Of a DNA stretch of 64,000 nucleotides, positions 12,536 through 24,560 are shown piece after piece. Source of the stretch: Welwitschia mirabilis (taxonomy: Eukaryota; Gnetophyta; Gnetopsida; Welwitschiales); contig JBOZIK010000001.1 in NCBI GenBank assembly GCA_051453625.1, positions 38,586,724 through 38,650,723 of the forward strand, written 5' to 3'. Under the pieces are notes generated by a model that did no database searches, was not told the DNA's origin, and saw nothing but the letters and a program-made list of their open reading frames with translations. Each line of letters begins with the position of its first letter. Position 1 is the stretch's first letter. The position numbers and the translations under genes were made by a program.

Positions 12536-13691
12536 CTATTTATTGTTGAATAAATTTATGTCATCTCTTCTACTCATCCCACTCCTTACTATGCTGATAT
12601 TGTGAACTACCTTCTTACCATAAAAACACCTCAACATTGGAATCATAACCAATGTAAAATTCTCTCTATAGGATCGGTGACTATGAGTGGAATGAATCCC
12701 ATATTTATAAAAGATGTAAAGACCAAATCATGTTTAAATGTATGCCTAAATGAAAAGTTTAGAGATCCTTAACCTTTTCCATGATGGGGTATGTAGGGAA
12801 TACTTAGTCACCAAAAGACTGTAATAAAAATTCTTTACTTTAGTTTTTATTAGTCTATCCCTTTTAAAGATTCGTTTGAATTTGCTAAAAGGTGTGATGC
12901 TTGTTAATGTTATGGTAGCCTAACTAATTCTTAAGTATATCTCTTAAACCTATGCTTGAATGTGAGCCTTTTGATTGTTAGGAGCTTGACTTTATAGGAC
13001 CTATCAAACCACCTTCACATGATAAAAATTACTTCCTAGTGGCCGTTAATTATGTTACTAAGTGGGTCAAAGCTATTCTTTCTACCAAGAATGATGCTTG
13101 AACTATTTGCAATTTTGTCTAAACTCATATCTTTCAATAGTTTGATTTTCCTAGAATGATCATTAGTGATCAAGAAACTCATTTTATTAATCACCTTTTT
13201 TTGAAAACTTCTTTTATCCATTGGCATTAAACATAGAATTGCATGTTCTTATCATCCTCAAACTAATGGCCAAGCCAAAAATGCAAATAGAGAAGTTAAA
13301 AAATGCTCTAAAAATTAGCCTCTATTAATAAGAAGACTTATTTCTCTAAACTTAATGATGTTCTTTGTGCTTATCGTACTACTTGACACAACTCTCTTAG
13401 TTTCTTACCATATGAACTTGTGTACAGAAAATTTTGTATCTTACTAGTTGATGTTTGCTATAACTCTCATCAATTCAACCATTAACTTAACCTTGTAAAC
13501 TTAGATAAAAATATTAAAAATCAATTACCCTAACTTGATTGTTTAGATGAAAAGCATACTTATGCCATACATCATCAACTCATTCATAAAGTCTAAGCCA
13601 ATTTCCAATATGATAAAAAGATTCTCTATAAGTAATTTAAACTTGGTCAACTTGTCCTTTTATATAATATCCAAGTATAACATTTACACAA
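12536..13691 (+). pseudogene. GypA1 integrase, N-terminal and catalytic parts
   Basis: Integrase with a spacer (YADIVNYL, HWNHNQCK), a zinc-binding end seen as KRCDAC, then the catalytic core: ELDFIGPIKPPSHDKNYFLV with the first Asp, YVTKWVKAI, IISDQETHFIN with the second Asp, and GQAKNANREVKKC with the Glu. These give the D, D, E set in the usual order. The C-terminal part includes ANFQYDKKILYK and LVLLYNIQV, after which the frame is cut at 13691 by CopA. Coding resumes at 47459. Many CAA-to-TAA stops are present. Confidence 0.87.
13687..13691. repeat. CopA target-site duplication, left copy
   Basis: CACAA directly before the CopA LTR. The right copy, 47454-47458, is CGCAA (4 of 5). Removing CopA and one copy restores a continuous gypsy integrase reading (…HLH then the TSKWLG segment). 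Confidence 0.8.
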
Positions 13692-14845
13692 TTTAAGTAT
13701 AAGGTTTTAATAATGCCAATAAATGTAAAAATCAAGTAATAAAATGATAATGGTTCATCATAGTTATGTTAAGAAGCTAGTCTTTTCATGCAGATGTCCC
13801 CACTCAAAACAGAGTAGAGGTCCCCTCTATTTAAGAATAAAATGTATCTATGATAGGTCTCAGGCCCAGAAGTCTCCACTCAAATAGGGTAGATATCCCC
13901 TCTACCTATAGGAAACATGATTAACAGTTCTCAAGTATAGAGGTCCCCACTTCAAAACAGCTTGGATGTTCCCCTTTTATCTAGATTTTTCCTAGTCTAC
14001 AACTGTGGTAGATGCAGACGTTCACCTCTTTTCGGGATGGACTTTTCCATACTCCTAATATCATAGATGTATATACTACTTTGAGGGAAAACGTATGCCT
14101 CCTACAAGTGAGGACGTCCTCAATTCTAAAGGCGGACATCCTCCCTTTGAACTGTTGGAAAAACAGTCTTCTTTAGGTGAATGTATTGTGGTTTTCCATG
14201 GCTATTATCTTTTGGCATGTCATTCAATCACATTAAAAATGTGAATTTCATTAGGGTATTAAATTATCATGTATTAGAATCATCATTTAGGGTTTTCGTT
14301 TAATAGCTATTTTCCCCTTCTCTTTAAAATGGAAAAAACCAGCTTTGTTAGCATAAGGAAAATACAAATGCATATATGATTTTGTGAAGTGAAATAGAAC
14401 CAATATTTGATGATCTATGTGTAATTGGTGATCCTATCTTGGGTATTCATTTGGATTAGATCATACACTATGACATCTATGCTTGAGGCACAACTTTTTC
14501 CCCCTTCTATTCTTTCTGTGGTTAAGTCTGAGTCATCACTGTTATGTGGGAGGTTGATGATAAGACTAGAAAATCATGACTATTGTATAAGGGGTTGATG
14601 ATCAGCAAATAAATCATCAGTTCAAGAATGATAAGAGAACCAAGAAAGATGACATCTTATCTCTCCTTGCAGATTAGAGTAGGTACATCACTAAACCACT
14701 GTAAATCTTATAGACTAATTATTTTTCTATTTTGCTCTTTTTTTTAGATTTAATTTTTATTTGTAAAGCTAATTAATTTTATTTAATAATTAATTTTTGA
14801 ATTTGAAATTAATCATTATTCCTACTCACCCCCCTTAGCAATTTA
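13692..14845 (+). repeat. CopA 5' LTR
   Basis: Starts TTTAAGTATAAG (TGTAAGTATAAG in the 3' copy at 27907) and ends ...AGCAATTTA before the primer site; the end CA has decayed. It aligns along its length with 27907-28060 joined to 46407-47453. The first 450 bases hold a series of short GC-rich words of the type GATGTCCCCACTC, GGACGTCC and GGACATCC, unlike the AT-rich surroundings. Confidence 0.85.
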
Positions 14846-14848
14846 AAT

Positions 14849-14861
14849 TGGTATTAGAGCC
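14849..14861 (+). promoter_or_regulatory. CopA primer binding site (tRNA-iMet)
   Basis: TGGTATTAGAGCC, one C-to-T change from the standard TGGTATCAGAGCC, four bases after the 5' LTR end. Confidence 0.85.
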
Positions 14862-14901
14862 TGGTTACTCTTGATAGAGCTTTACTACTCTGAGTGATTA
14901 T

Positions 14902-15346
14902 ATGGAACCTATCACTAATGAAGGCCATTCGATCTTAAGGCCACCTTATTTCAATGGGGTTAAACTATTATTTTTGAAAAACTAAAATGATAATATTTTT
15001 GAAATCTCTTGATTTAAATATCTAGGATAGTGTTGTCTACAGTTACTTCAAACCCACTAATCCATTAACAAGTTGGTATAATGAACAAAAGTAAGAAGCA
15101 AGGCTCGATGCAAAAGCAATGAATGCACTCATTTATTCCCTTAGTTTAGAGGAGTACAACTAAGTAGTTTAGTATTCCTCTATCAAGTACATCTAGAATA
15201 TTCTTGATATCACTGATAAAGGTATGAGTGTTGTGAAAAATTCTAAGTTACAATTCTTAGCAAGTCAGTTTGAAAATATTGGAATGAAAGAACAAGAATC
15301 TATCACTAAAAACACAACCAAGGTCATGAACATTGTGAATACAATG
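14902..15346 (+). pseudogene. CopA gag, N-terminal part
   Basis: Begins at an ATG (14902) about 40 bases after the primer site and reads MEPITNEGHSILRPPYFNGV, the usual start of SIRE-like Copia gag. It runs on with stops (TAA and TAG at Gln positions) to KVMNIVNT, where CopB is inserted. The last ~115 bases (15230-15346) are repeated at 22797-22905 on the far side of CopB. Confidence 0.8.
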
Positions 15347-16723
15347 TATTAGATTATGTATTACTAACTGATTTGAAACTAAAGCTTTCTATGAAACAAA
15401 ATTTATGTATCTTGTGAAACAACAATTGATCACTTATAGGTTATAAGTTAAAGCAAGGAATGTTGCATTTTAATCACTAAAACTTATCAAGTTTAATTAC
15501 ACTCTTGAGGGGTTGACCAGATTTCCAAATGATTAATTGCACTTAAAGTAAACTCATAGAATTAGACTAAATTCAGAGGGATCAACTGGACTTTTGAGAA
15601 ATTGACTAGACCTGAGAACCTAAGAACCATTAACCTTGAATAGATTATCAAGGAGTTTATTAGACACCTAAGGGATTGATTAGACCTAAGCACTGTGCAT
15701 CTAATATCCTTGAGCCATGCATTAAGTGATTGACTGGAAAGATGAGGGGTCAACTAGACCTAATGCAAAAAATTGGAATGAATTTTTATCAGGATGAGTG
15801 GGTGACCAGAAAGATATGCGGGTGACCCGATGAACAACTGAGCGGATCCTAAGGGATCAACACAACATGGAGCCATAAGAAAACATGGACAACCAAATAG
15901 TTTACTCAGGTGACCTCTTTAAGTTACAACCTAGGAGGGATCGATAGGATGATTTAAGGGTTAACCAAATGGAATGAAAATGAAAATTTTATGTCCATTA
16001 TGTGGTCTTTTCTAACTATTGGAAGCACGTTTCTAAGTGTAATAAACTTTCAAAGCTTCCATTATAAATAGCAAAGAGAGAAATCAATAGAAGGATCTTT
16101 GACCTTTTATTAAATGATTGAAATTGGTAATTTATCATTATAATAGCTTGGCATTACATTTCTAATTAAGGATAAGTCAACATCTATTATATCTTTGCTT
16201 TCAAGATTAGATCTTATACTTCATTATTATAGTTCATATCATTTATAAGAGAAGAACTCCGTTACAATTATTGTACTGAAAAACAAGTGATATCAGTATA
16301 CCAAGGCATTTTACCATTACTATAATACCATTTGAAAGGTTGAGACTTAGCCTACAAAAGTCCATTAAAAAGCTTAAGGCTTAGCCTATGAAAGTCCATT
16401 GAAAAGGTTGAGACTTAGCCTATCAAAGTCCATGTGTAAAGATTACATGTAAACCTATAATACCTAAAAGAGTTAACAAAGATCCAGATCAAGCTTGGTG
16501 ATAAGTTGATCATCAAGAGTGGATTAGGAGGTTTTCTAAATCACTATAAAATTTGTATGCATATGATAGGTATTTTTATTCTTTCTATTATTTCCATTTT
16601 TTTTAATACTTTTAGTTTATATGCCCAAGTTTTCTAGTGATATATTTTAAGTAAGTTTATCATAAGTTTATTTTATTTTTTTAAGAATCTATTCACACCT
16701 TTCTAAGGTTCTTGATCCTCACA
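15347..16723 (+). repeat. CopB 5' LTR
   Basis: Starts TATTAGATTATG (TGTTAGATTATG in the 3' copy) and ends CCTCACA. It carries three tandem copies of a 34-base unit (GGTTGAGACTTAGCCTA...AAAGTCCATT) at 16334-16432. The ATTCACACCTTTCTAAG segment near the end corresponds to the ATTCACCCCCCT run common at Copia LTR ends. Confidence 0.85.
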
Positions 16724-16740
16724 TTTTGTATAAAAGCTAA
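16724..16740 (+). promoter_or_regulatory. CopB primer binding site
   Basis: TTTTGTATAAAAGCTAA directly after the LTR. It aligns with TTGGTATCAGAGCTA with a few changes and so is a decayed iMet site. Confidence 0.65.
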
Positions 16741-16799
16741 GTTAAGTTCGTTTTTAGCTTTTAACTAATCTAGACTCTAGAACCCAAAAATGAGTAATC

Positions 16800-17760
16800 T
16801 CTCTAATTAATTTTCCATTATCCACCTTTATTTGATTAGTCAAATTATGCATATTGAAAAGCTAGTATGAGAATATTCCTTAGATCCTTAGATGCAGATA
16901 TTGAAGAGGCTATTTATAAATTTTATATTATGTATATGTTAGCAAAAACTAATGAAAATGATAATACCATTTAAGTTTTTAAATCCTGAGATCAATGGGC
17001 TACCACCAATAAAACCAAAGCCACCACAAATACTTGTGCTCTTAATGCAATATTTTGTATAGTTTATGAAAATAAATTTAAACATATTGTAAATTATAAT
17101 TATACAAAGGAAGCATAGGATATTCTTGAGATCGCTCGTGAAGTAACTTCCATCGCAAAGTAAGCTAAGATTCAAATGCTTATCTCCAGATTTGATTATA
17201 TTCACATGAATAAGGAGGAGACTTTACAGGAGTTATTTGCCAAACTGACAAACATTGCTAACTCTATGGCAAGTCTAGATAAACATTTGAATGAAGTAAA
17301 AGTGGTCAAAAAAGTACTTAGATCTCTTTCAAAAAGATTTAGACCTATAGTCACAGTAATTGAGGAAATCAAGAACATAAATATAATGGTACTAGAAGAG
17401 CTTAAAGGTAATTTATAAAATTATTAATTAAAATTATTTAAATATAAGAAGAAAAATATTACTTTGAAGTGTGTACAAGAAGGATACAGATCTGGGAAGT
17501 TAGATGAGAAATTAGATGCTGATGAAGTTGCTCTTCTAGCCAGAAGGCTTAAAAAATTCTTACATAAAAGGAAAAGGAAGGTGAGCCAAGTAGAAGCACA
17601 AAAAGAAAACACCTAAAATACAAAAAGGAGCAAGACAAAGAAAAAGAAATCCAATATTACTCTTGTAAAGGATTTAGACATATGGCTAATAAATGTCCAA
17701 ATACCAAAAGAGATCATGGAAAATCAAATAATTCTTTGTTTTTTGCAACATGGGGATAAT
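16800..17760 (+). pseudogene. CopB gag with UBN2 domain and zinc knuckle
   Basis: Copia capsid/nucleocapsid gene. The open piece 17176-17418 contains EETLQELFAKLTNIANSMAS and VVKKVLRSLSKRFRPIVT, the conserved helices of the UBN2 (copia gag) domain, followed by EELKGNL. After one stop the reading continues with a basic segment and a zinc knuckle at about 17657-17710, YYSCKGFRHMANKC, in which the first cysteine of CX2CX4HX4C has become tyrosine. The N-terminal third (16860-17175) is broken. It lies directly after LTR and primer site, as in an intact Copia element. Confidence 0.82.
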
Positions 17761-18930
17761 GAAAATGAGGATAATAATAATAATTTAGATTAATACTCAA
17801 ATAGAAATAGAATAATATTATTCATGGCAATTGTGCCTCTAATTCAGAACCTACCTAGCACATTAGATTTGAATAATTTGGATAAATTGATGAAGAACAT
17901 GATGAATTAAATGATACTTATCAAGAACTATATAAGGAATGTGCAAAGTTAGTAAGAAGGATAAATGATTTAAATAAGGTTATAAGGTCTCCTTTAAAGA
18001 TAAGGATGAAATAGAATTAAAATATAAATTTCTCAAATCAGATAACTCCGATCTCATGTTATAAGTAAAAGAATTATCTTTTTTTGTTAATAATTTTTTT
18101 TGTGATTCTTTTAAATTAGAATAGATGCTTAGAGTTTGAAAACTTGCTAATGATAAATCAAGTATTAACTTCATATCAAAACTTATAAGGTTAAAAAAAA
18201 TAGATAACCTGGCAAAGTAAGATCATTCCTAGAGTTACTTGTCATTTTTGTGAAAATACAAGAATTCAAAACTCTTTTACAATGTTAAAAAGTTAATGTT
18301 GTTTTCAAATTTAGTTAATTATTTTCCTTTTAAATTAATTTTAAAAGGAGGTATACCACCTAATTTGAAAAAGAGTAGGTGGGTAAAAGCTAATGATCTT
18401 AAAAGTTTTTTAATCTTAAATAGATTTCAAAATCGTAAATGAAAATAGCTGGTACTTAGACAGTAGATGCTCAAGATATATGATAGAAGAAAAATCAAAC
18501 TTCAAACACTTGAGTAATATCAATAAAGAAGATGTTACCTTTGATGCTAATAGATAAGAGAAAGTAGAAGGCATCATAATTATCAAAGGAGGTAATGTAC
18601 TTAAAATTAATAAGATGTTATATGTAATGATTTAAAGCATAATTTGTTGATTATTAGCTAAATATGTAACAAAGCTCAAAAAGTAGTTTTTGATAAGTTA
18701 AAATGTAAAATTTTACATGAAAAATCAAATGTTATTATCCTTAGAGCAAGACGAATAGACAATGTTTATAGAATAGATAAATCATTTTTTCAATATTGTT
18801 TTTCTCATGATACTCATGTAAAGTTATACATAAATGATTCAATCATGTTAATTACAAAGTTAAAAAAGAAAACAGTATTTTAAATTTTGTTAAAACTAAA
18901 TGTCAACTAGTAGATATAATAGTAAAACCC
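17761..18930 (+). pseudogene. CopB gag tail and protease remnant
   Basis: A low-complexity, charged stretch (17760-18420) in the place of the coiled-coil gag tail leads to a Copia protease at about 18450-18650: WYLDSRCSRYMIEEKSNF, where WYLDSGCSRHMTGDKS is usual. The catalytic Asp-Ser-Gly is Asp-Ser-Arg, and stops follow. The expected next blocks (zinc-binding HHCC, integrase core, RT) are absent: around 18900-18950 the sequence passes into material that looks like the downstream ORF. This is a large internal deletion or an inherited non-autonomous structure. Confidence 0.68.
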
Positions 18931-20450
18931 TAAATTTATGATGTTTTTCTCAATCACTAAAACAAACTGGGGGTTAACTCATCATCCTTTGACTAATTAT
19001 AGGATGATCAACTAGATCATAGATTTAGTAAACTAGATGTAATTAGTTGACTAGCCTAAAAGTCCAATCATTCATACCTCTTTTAGTACTATAGACCCGT
19101 GTCTTGATGGGTGACCAAAACTTCAACTAGTTAACTAGACCTAAAGGGTTACAGTGTAGAAGTACTATCAGTGGACCCTATTTATTTCTTAAATTCATCA
19201 TAATCAACCTCTCTATAAAAGAAATATGCATACAAACCCTTTTTACTATGTTCTAGCCTTATTTTTCTTCCAGATAAAGAGCATTTCTTAAATTTCTTAT
19301 GTCTTCAAGCTCCTGCAAAGAGACCATAATGGCTAAAGATTCCTTTAGAAGAAGAGCAAAGGAAGTTCTAGCTAGGAAACCCTCTTATTTCTATTAATTA
19401 ATATCTAAAGATGCCATAGATAAGTTCCAAGTGAAGTTTGACAAGAATCTTATGTGCCAAGAGGAAGCTATAATCACATCAATTCTTGAAGAGCTCAAAA
19501 AATGATCCAGCTCTTAAGAGATTAGAATCTCTCTTATTTTCTTAATGTATCATGTTTGGATAATCCATTTCTTAGTCAAATGTTCTACTGTAATGCTACC
19601 TATGATTGTGACTCTACTATCCTTGAAATCCTAGTTTTAGGGAAAACAATGAAGATCACTATCAACTTCATTGCAACCACTACCAATATGCCTAGGAAAG
19701 ACTATGATGAGTTTTAACCTCTTAGGAACTCCATGAAAGACAAGGTAGCAGTCACAAGAAAATTTTATGGTAGGTTTCATTCTTGAAAGCATACCGTCTC
19801 TACTTCTTTAATTATTCCTAAATATTACTTTCTTCATTTAGTTTTTACCTATAAATTTTTACCCTTGGCTGGTCGTTGAGATGAGGCCTCCATCTATAGG
19901 ACCTATCTGAAGTATTTAGTAGGGACTGGGTACTCTATTAATGCCCATGCTATATACTAAAGAACATGGTTTTTCAGTTAGAGTACCACAACACTAGGGA
20001 TTTATTCTACTCTATGCTAATTGCTTATATGTACTAATACTATCATATGACCTTTTGTCCTAAGCTTAAAACCCATTAACCAATGTCATTCATTGGGTGT
20101 GTGATGTTGTTTTGCATGCATACCTTTGACCATTTAAAGAAGACCTCTAAATCTCCTTCTCCTAAGTAGGTCTCTGTAGAAAAGATACTTTCATACTTAA
20201 AGTGGATTAACTCTCATACAAAGCACATGAAAGAAGCTCCTATGGCAACTAGATATGACATTGCTAATACTTCTAAGAAACCTAAAAATTTATCTTGAAA
20301 GATAGAAGAGGAAGAAGAAGATTCATAAGAGGAGTCTGGAGAAGGGGAAGAATAAGAAGAAGAAGAATCATACTAGATCTTTACTTTCATGTTTATGTTT
20401 TTTTCTTACTTGAGTGCTTTTATTTCCTTTTTATTAATTTAAAAAGGGGG
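18931..20450 (+). pseudogene. CopB downstream ORF, plant transposon-protein-like, decayed
   Basis: After an untranslated stretch a frame starts near 19329 (MAKDSFRRRAKEVLARKP). It continues as KDAIDKFQVKFDKNL, VLGKTMKITINFIATTTN, YDEF, KVAVTRKFYGRFHS and KYYFLHLVFTYKFLPL, and ends in an acidic run of Glu and Ser near 20300-20370. Several stops and frame changes break it. The layout (a basic start, an 'F-S-DA--F' opening and a YDEFYPLR-like middle) resembles the 'putative plant transposon protein' domain carried as an extra ORF by some plant LTR elements. I name that family with low confidence and infer no function. It precedes a G-rich line (AAAAAGGGGGATAT) that often closes the coding part of such elements. 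Confidence 0.45.
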
Positions 20451-20964
20451 ATATTAGTTGTGTTTCTATGTGCTTGCAAATGTAGTTTACTCTTGATGAG
20501 AAGTTTTTCTTTATATTATCTTTTTTTTTAATGAAATAGAATTCACTTTTTTTTATGATCTAAAATTTGTGTTTCAAATTTTTTAATGTAAACCTAATTT
20601 CTATATGAGTTTACATTTTTGATATATTAAACATTTAGGATCAAAATGTTGTTTATTCTATATATTTATAAGTGCACTTTTAAATATTAATGAAAAATAA
20701 TTAAATATTGAATGGTCAAAATGTTATTTCTTATAAATGTAGTTTTTCATAAACATTCTAACATTTTCTTAATTCTTCAAAATTTACACCTAAAAATTAT
20801 TTTAATATTAGCACAAAGTAAGTCTTAATCAAATGGTCTTTATTTTGTATTAAAAGGCTTAAAATTTTTGCAAAGGTTAACAGGCATTTCATGAGAGGAA
20901 GTTTTTTCAAATTTTAATAATTTGCAACTAAAAAATATTTGTCATTAATGTTAAAGAGGAAGAT
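20451..20964 (+). other. CopB 3' untranslated region with polypurine tract
   Basis: AT-rich, non-coding. It ends in AAAGAGGAAGAT (20953-20964) directly before the 3' LTR, the expected plus-strand primer. Confidence 0.75.
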
Positions 20965-22336
20965 TGTTAGATTATGTATTATCAATTGATGTCAAACTAA
21001 TGTTTTCTGTGAAGCAAAATTTTTGTATCTTATGTAGAAAATATTAATCAATTATAGGTCAGAAGATGAAGCAAGAAATATCGCATTTTTATCATTGAAA
21101 CCTGTTAAGTTCAATTACCCTGTTAAGAGGTGATCAGATTTATAAGGGGTCAATTACACTTGAAGTGAACTCTCAAAATTAGATTAAACTCAAAGGGATT
21201 AACTAGACTTTTGAGGAGTTAACCGGATCTTAAAACCTGAGAATTAGTACTCTTAAATATATCATCAAGAAATTGATCAGGTAATTGAGAGGCCAATCAA
21301 ACATGAGCAATGTGCACTCAATATTCCTAAGTCAATCTTCAAGGGATCAACTAGATACATGAGGAGTTGACTGGACCTAATGTAGAAAACTAGAATGGAT
21401 TTTCATCAGGACAAGTGAGTGACCAAATAAATATGTGGGTGACCAAATAAGTATTCGACCAGATCCTAAGGAGTTAATCGAACATGAAGCCATAAGAAAA
21501 CTTGAGTAATCAAACAACTTACTTAACTAACCTATTTAAGTCATAGTACTAGGAGGGATCGATCAAATGATTAAGAAGAAAACTGGATAGAATGAAAACA
21601 AAAATTTTATATTTAATATGTATCCATTATCTGGTCTTTTTTAGCCATTGGAAGCATGCTTCTAAGTGTAATAAACCCTAAAAGCCTTTCATTATAAATA
21701 GCTAAGAGAGAAATCACTAGAAGGACTTTTGACCTTTTGCCAAATGATTGAAATTAGTGATTTATCATTGTACTAACTTGGCATTGCATTCCTGACCAAG
21801 GACAAGGTAACATCTATTGTATATTTGCTTTCAAGATTAGATCTTGTACTTCATTATTGTAGTTCATATCATTTATAGGAGAAGAGCTCCATTACAATCA
21901 TTGTACTAAAGAACAAGTGATATCAGTGCACCAAGACATTTTACCATCAATACAGTACCATTTTAAAGGTTGAGAATTAACCTAAAAAAGTCCATTAAAA
22001 AGGTTAAGGCTTATTTTGCAAAAGTCTATTGAAAAGGTTAATATTTAGCCTGTAAAAGTTTATGTGTAAAGATTACAAGTGAACTTGCAATACCTGAAAG
22101 AGTTAACAAAGTCTGAATCAGGATTGATAATAAGCTGATTGTCGAGAGTGGAGTAGGGGGTTTCCTAAACCACTATAAAACTTGTGTGTATCTGATTAAT
22201 ATTTTTATGCTTTCTATTATTTTTCATTTTTCTAAATACTTTTACTTTATAATGCACAAGTTTTTTAGTGATTTATTTCAAGTAAGTTTTTATTGTAAGT
22301 TTATTTGATTTTTTTAAGAATCTATTTACCCCCCTT
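20965..22336 (+). repeat. CopB 3' LTR, 3' end deleted
   Basis: Starts TGTTAGATTATG. It aligns with 15347-16690 throughout, including the 34-base triplicate at about 21964-22062, and stops inside the terminal TATTTACCCCCCTT run. The following bases are CopA gag. Confidence 0.85.
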
Positions 22337-22696
22337 GAGTCTAAAGAAGTTCAAGGGATTATTGATTACATGCAAAGCTATTATTATGGATGATGAAGGA
22401 TCTAAGATAAATAATATTACCTTGAAATGTTTAAGTTAATGCAAATAAGATTCCAACAATGAAGAAGATGATGAGGATTTAGATCTTTTAACTATAAATT
22501 TTAGAAGATTTCTAAGAAAATAAAAAGACTTTAATAGAAAAATATTTAATATCAGTGAGAATCAAATTAAGAAAAATTATTATTCTAAGAAATTTAGTAG
22601 AAATAAGAAACCTCTACAATGATTTAAGTGCAAGGGATTTGAACACATAATAACTGAATGTGCCAAAACACGAAAACCCAAAATCAAAGGGAAGAA
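22337..22696 (+). pseudogene. CopA gag, first downstream copy
   Basis: Aligns with 23030-23400. It carries the region after the UBN2 domain and the zinc-knuckle area (KCKGFEHIITECAK, close to CX2CX4HX4C with the first Cys lost). It is cut by a 100-N gap at 22697. Confidence 0.72.
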
Positions 22697-22796
22697 NNNN
22701 NNNNNNNNNNNNNNNNNNNNNNNNNNNNNNNNNNNNNNNNNNNNNNNNNNNNNNNNNNNNNNNNNNNNNNNNNNNNNNNNNNNNNNNNNNNNNNNN

Positions 22797-23850
22797 AAAA
22801 ATTCCAAGTTACAATTCTTAACAACTCAATTTGAAAATATTAGAATGAAAGAATAATAAACTATCACTAAATACACAATGAAGATCATGGACATTGTGAA
22901 TACAATATGGGGTCTTAGAGAAAAGATTCCAAAATAAAGAGTTATGAGAAAAATCTTGAGGAGCTTGCCCAAGCATTTTAGACCTAAGATTACTAGGATT
23001 GAAGAGAGCAAAAATCTAGATACCATAAGTCTAGAGGAGCTTAAGAGGTTATGTATTACATGTGAAGCTATCATTATGAATGATGAGGGACCTAAGATAA
23101 AGAATATTGCCTTGAAATATTCAAATCAATGTAAATAAAGTTCTAGAAATGAAGAACATGATGAAGATTTAGTCCTTTTAGCCAAAAATTTTAGAAGATT
23201 TCTAAGGAAATAAAAGATCTTAATAGAATATAATTTGATGCTAATGAGAATTAGTTTGATAAGAAAGATTCTTTCAAAAACTTTAGTAGAAACAAGAAAT
23301 CTCTATAATGGTTTGAGTGAAAGGGCTTTAAATACATATCAGCAAAATGTTCCAATACACAAAAAGTCAAAATCAAAGTGAAGAAAGCGCTTAAAGTCAC
23401 TTGGGATAATGAGGAAGAATATAATTTAGAGAAATCTCAAGATAACAGATAAGAGTATGGATTGCGCATTCCCGATAAGTATGCTTTCATCAACTAACAA
23501 TGATGAACATGCAATATTTAACGAGAAAGAGCTAGTATCTAAAAATTATAAAAATATTAAAGAAGCTTATAAATAACTAAATTTTCATTGTGAAATTTTA
23601 GCTTGTAAAAATAGGGATTTAAGATCTGAATTATTGTCTCTACAAATTAAACTTGAATTAACTAATAAAGAGTTGGATAAGGATACTGAAAATCTTGCAT
23701 GTGCAAATAAAACTGTGTATCTTTTATCAAGAGAGTTAGAGGATGTAAGGAAACTTAATGCTATTACCTCATATAAGTTTAACAAGGTAAAATCTGATCA
23801 CAGGAGGTATGCTTTGAAGTCTAATAATTTAAATTCTTTCCATATTTGAT
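22797..23850 (+). pseudogene. CopA gag, second copy (UBN2, knuckle, coiled coil)
   Basis: Overlaps the two earlier CopA gag pieces in content, so gag sequence is present twice. The UBN2 end reads VMRKILRSLPKHFRPKITRI then EESKNLDTISLEELKR, a clear match to Copia gag. A knuckle remnant (about 23300-23350) follows. An open frame at 23634-23849 then gives a heptad-rich coiled coil (LQIKLELTNKELDKDTENLA ... LSRELEDVRKL), typical of the long gag of SIRE-like elements. Downstream it leads without a gap into the protease, so this copy belongs to the pol that follows. Confidence 0.8.
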
Positions 23851-24560
23851 GTTTCTATTATGAAGCTTAGGGCATGTTAGATTTTCTTGTCCCATCATAA
23901 AGAGAAATGTTTTCTAGTATATAAGTGACAGATTTTTTTGAAAACCAAAAGCAATGAACAATCAGTCTCTCATTAAGTAAAAATGAGTTAAAAAAGAATC
24001 TATCAAAGGATTTCTTGTTTAGACCACTCTTAAAGCAAAGGATCATTATGGATGGTACTTGAAGAGTGGACATTTAAGACATATGATAGATGATAGAAGA
24101 AGATTTCACACACTTATCAAGTATGATGAAGGAAAGGTTTCATTTGATGATAATAGACAAGCAGTCATCAAGGAAAAAGGTATGGTTTGTAAATATGATC
24201 TTTCAAAAATTGATGATGTTTTGTATGTAGAGGGCCTTAAGAATAATCTATTAGGTATTGTTCAAATGTGTGATAAAGGGAACATAGTTATTTTTAACCA
24301 AAAAAATTATGTAGTAAAGAGTATATCTAGCAATAAGAAACTTTTAATTGCCATCATATAGGAAACTTGTATTCTATAAAAAGCAAATCTAATGATAAAG
24401 AGTTATGTGGTTTTACTCAAGAGAGTTAAGAACATCTCTAGCATAGAAGACTGGATCATTCAAATGTCTCAAACTTAAAAATCATCTCCCAATAAGAGTT
24501 GAATAGAGGTTTACCCAAAATTAGCTTTTCAAATTCTGTCTTGTGTGAATATTATCAAGC
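23851..24560 (+). pseudogene. CopA protease and GAG-pre-integrase region
   Basis: Protease: WYLKSGHLRHMIDD at about 24051-24100, where WYLDSGCSRHMTGD is expected. The catalytic Asp is Lys, so it is inactive. The open frame 24059-24361 continues through KVSFDDN, IDDVLYVEGLKNNLLGI and CDKGNIVIF, all standard. The zinc-binding pre-integrase segment follows at 24430-24555: HRRLDHSNVSNLKIIS with the preceding Trp now a stop, and CEYYQA where C-x2-C is expected (second Cys is Tyr). Confidence 0.84.

Larger units (their letters stand above)
15347..22336 (+). mobile_element. CopB, Copia element without pol, nested in CopA gag
   Basis: Two LTRs of about 1.37 kb (15347-16723 and 20965-22336) surround gag, a protease remnant and a downstream ORF, but no integrase, RT or RNase H. 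The primer site (16724-16740) and purine tract (20953-20964) are in place. The left flank is CAATG. The right flank has no match because the last ~30 bases of the 3' LTR and ~140 bases of CopA gag were deleted together. LTRs differ by roughly a fifth by eye, so the insertion is old. Confidence 0.82.

Noticed and set aside
20295-20531. Arginine-rich 78-codon frame on the plus strand
   Set aside because: It is the shifted reading of the Glu-rich end of the CopB downstream ORF. The frame in phase with that ORF gives the acidic run.
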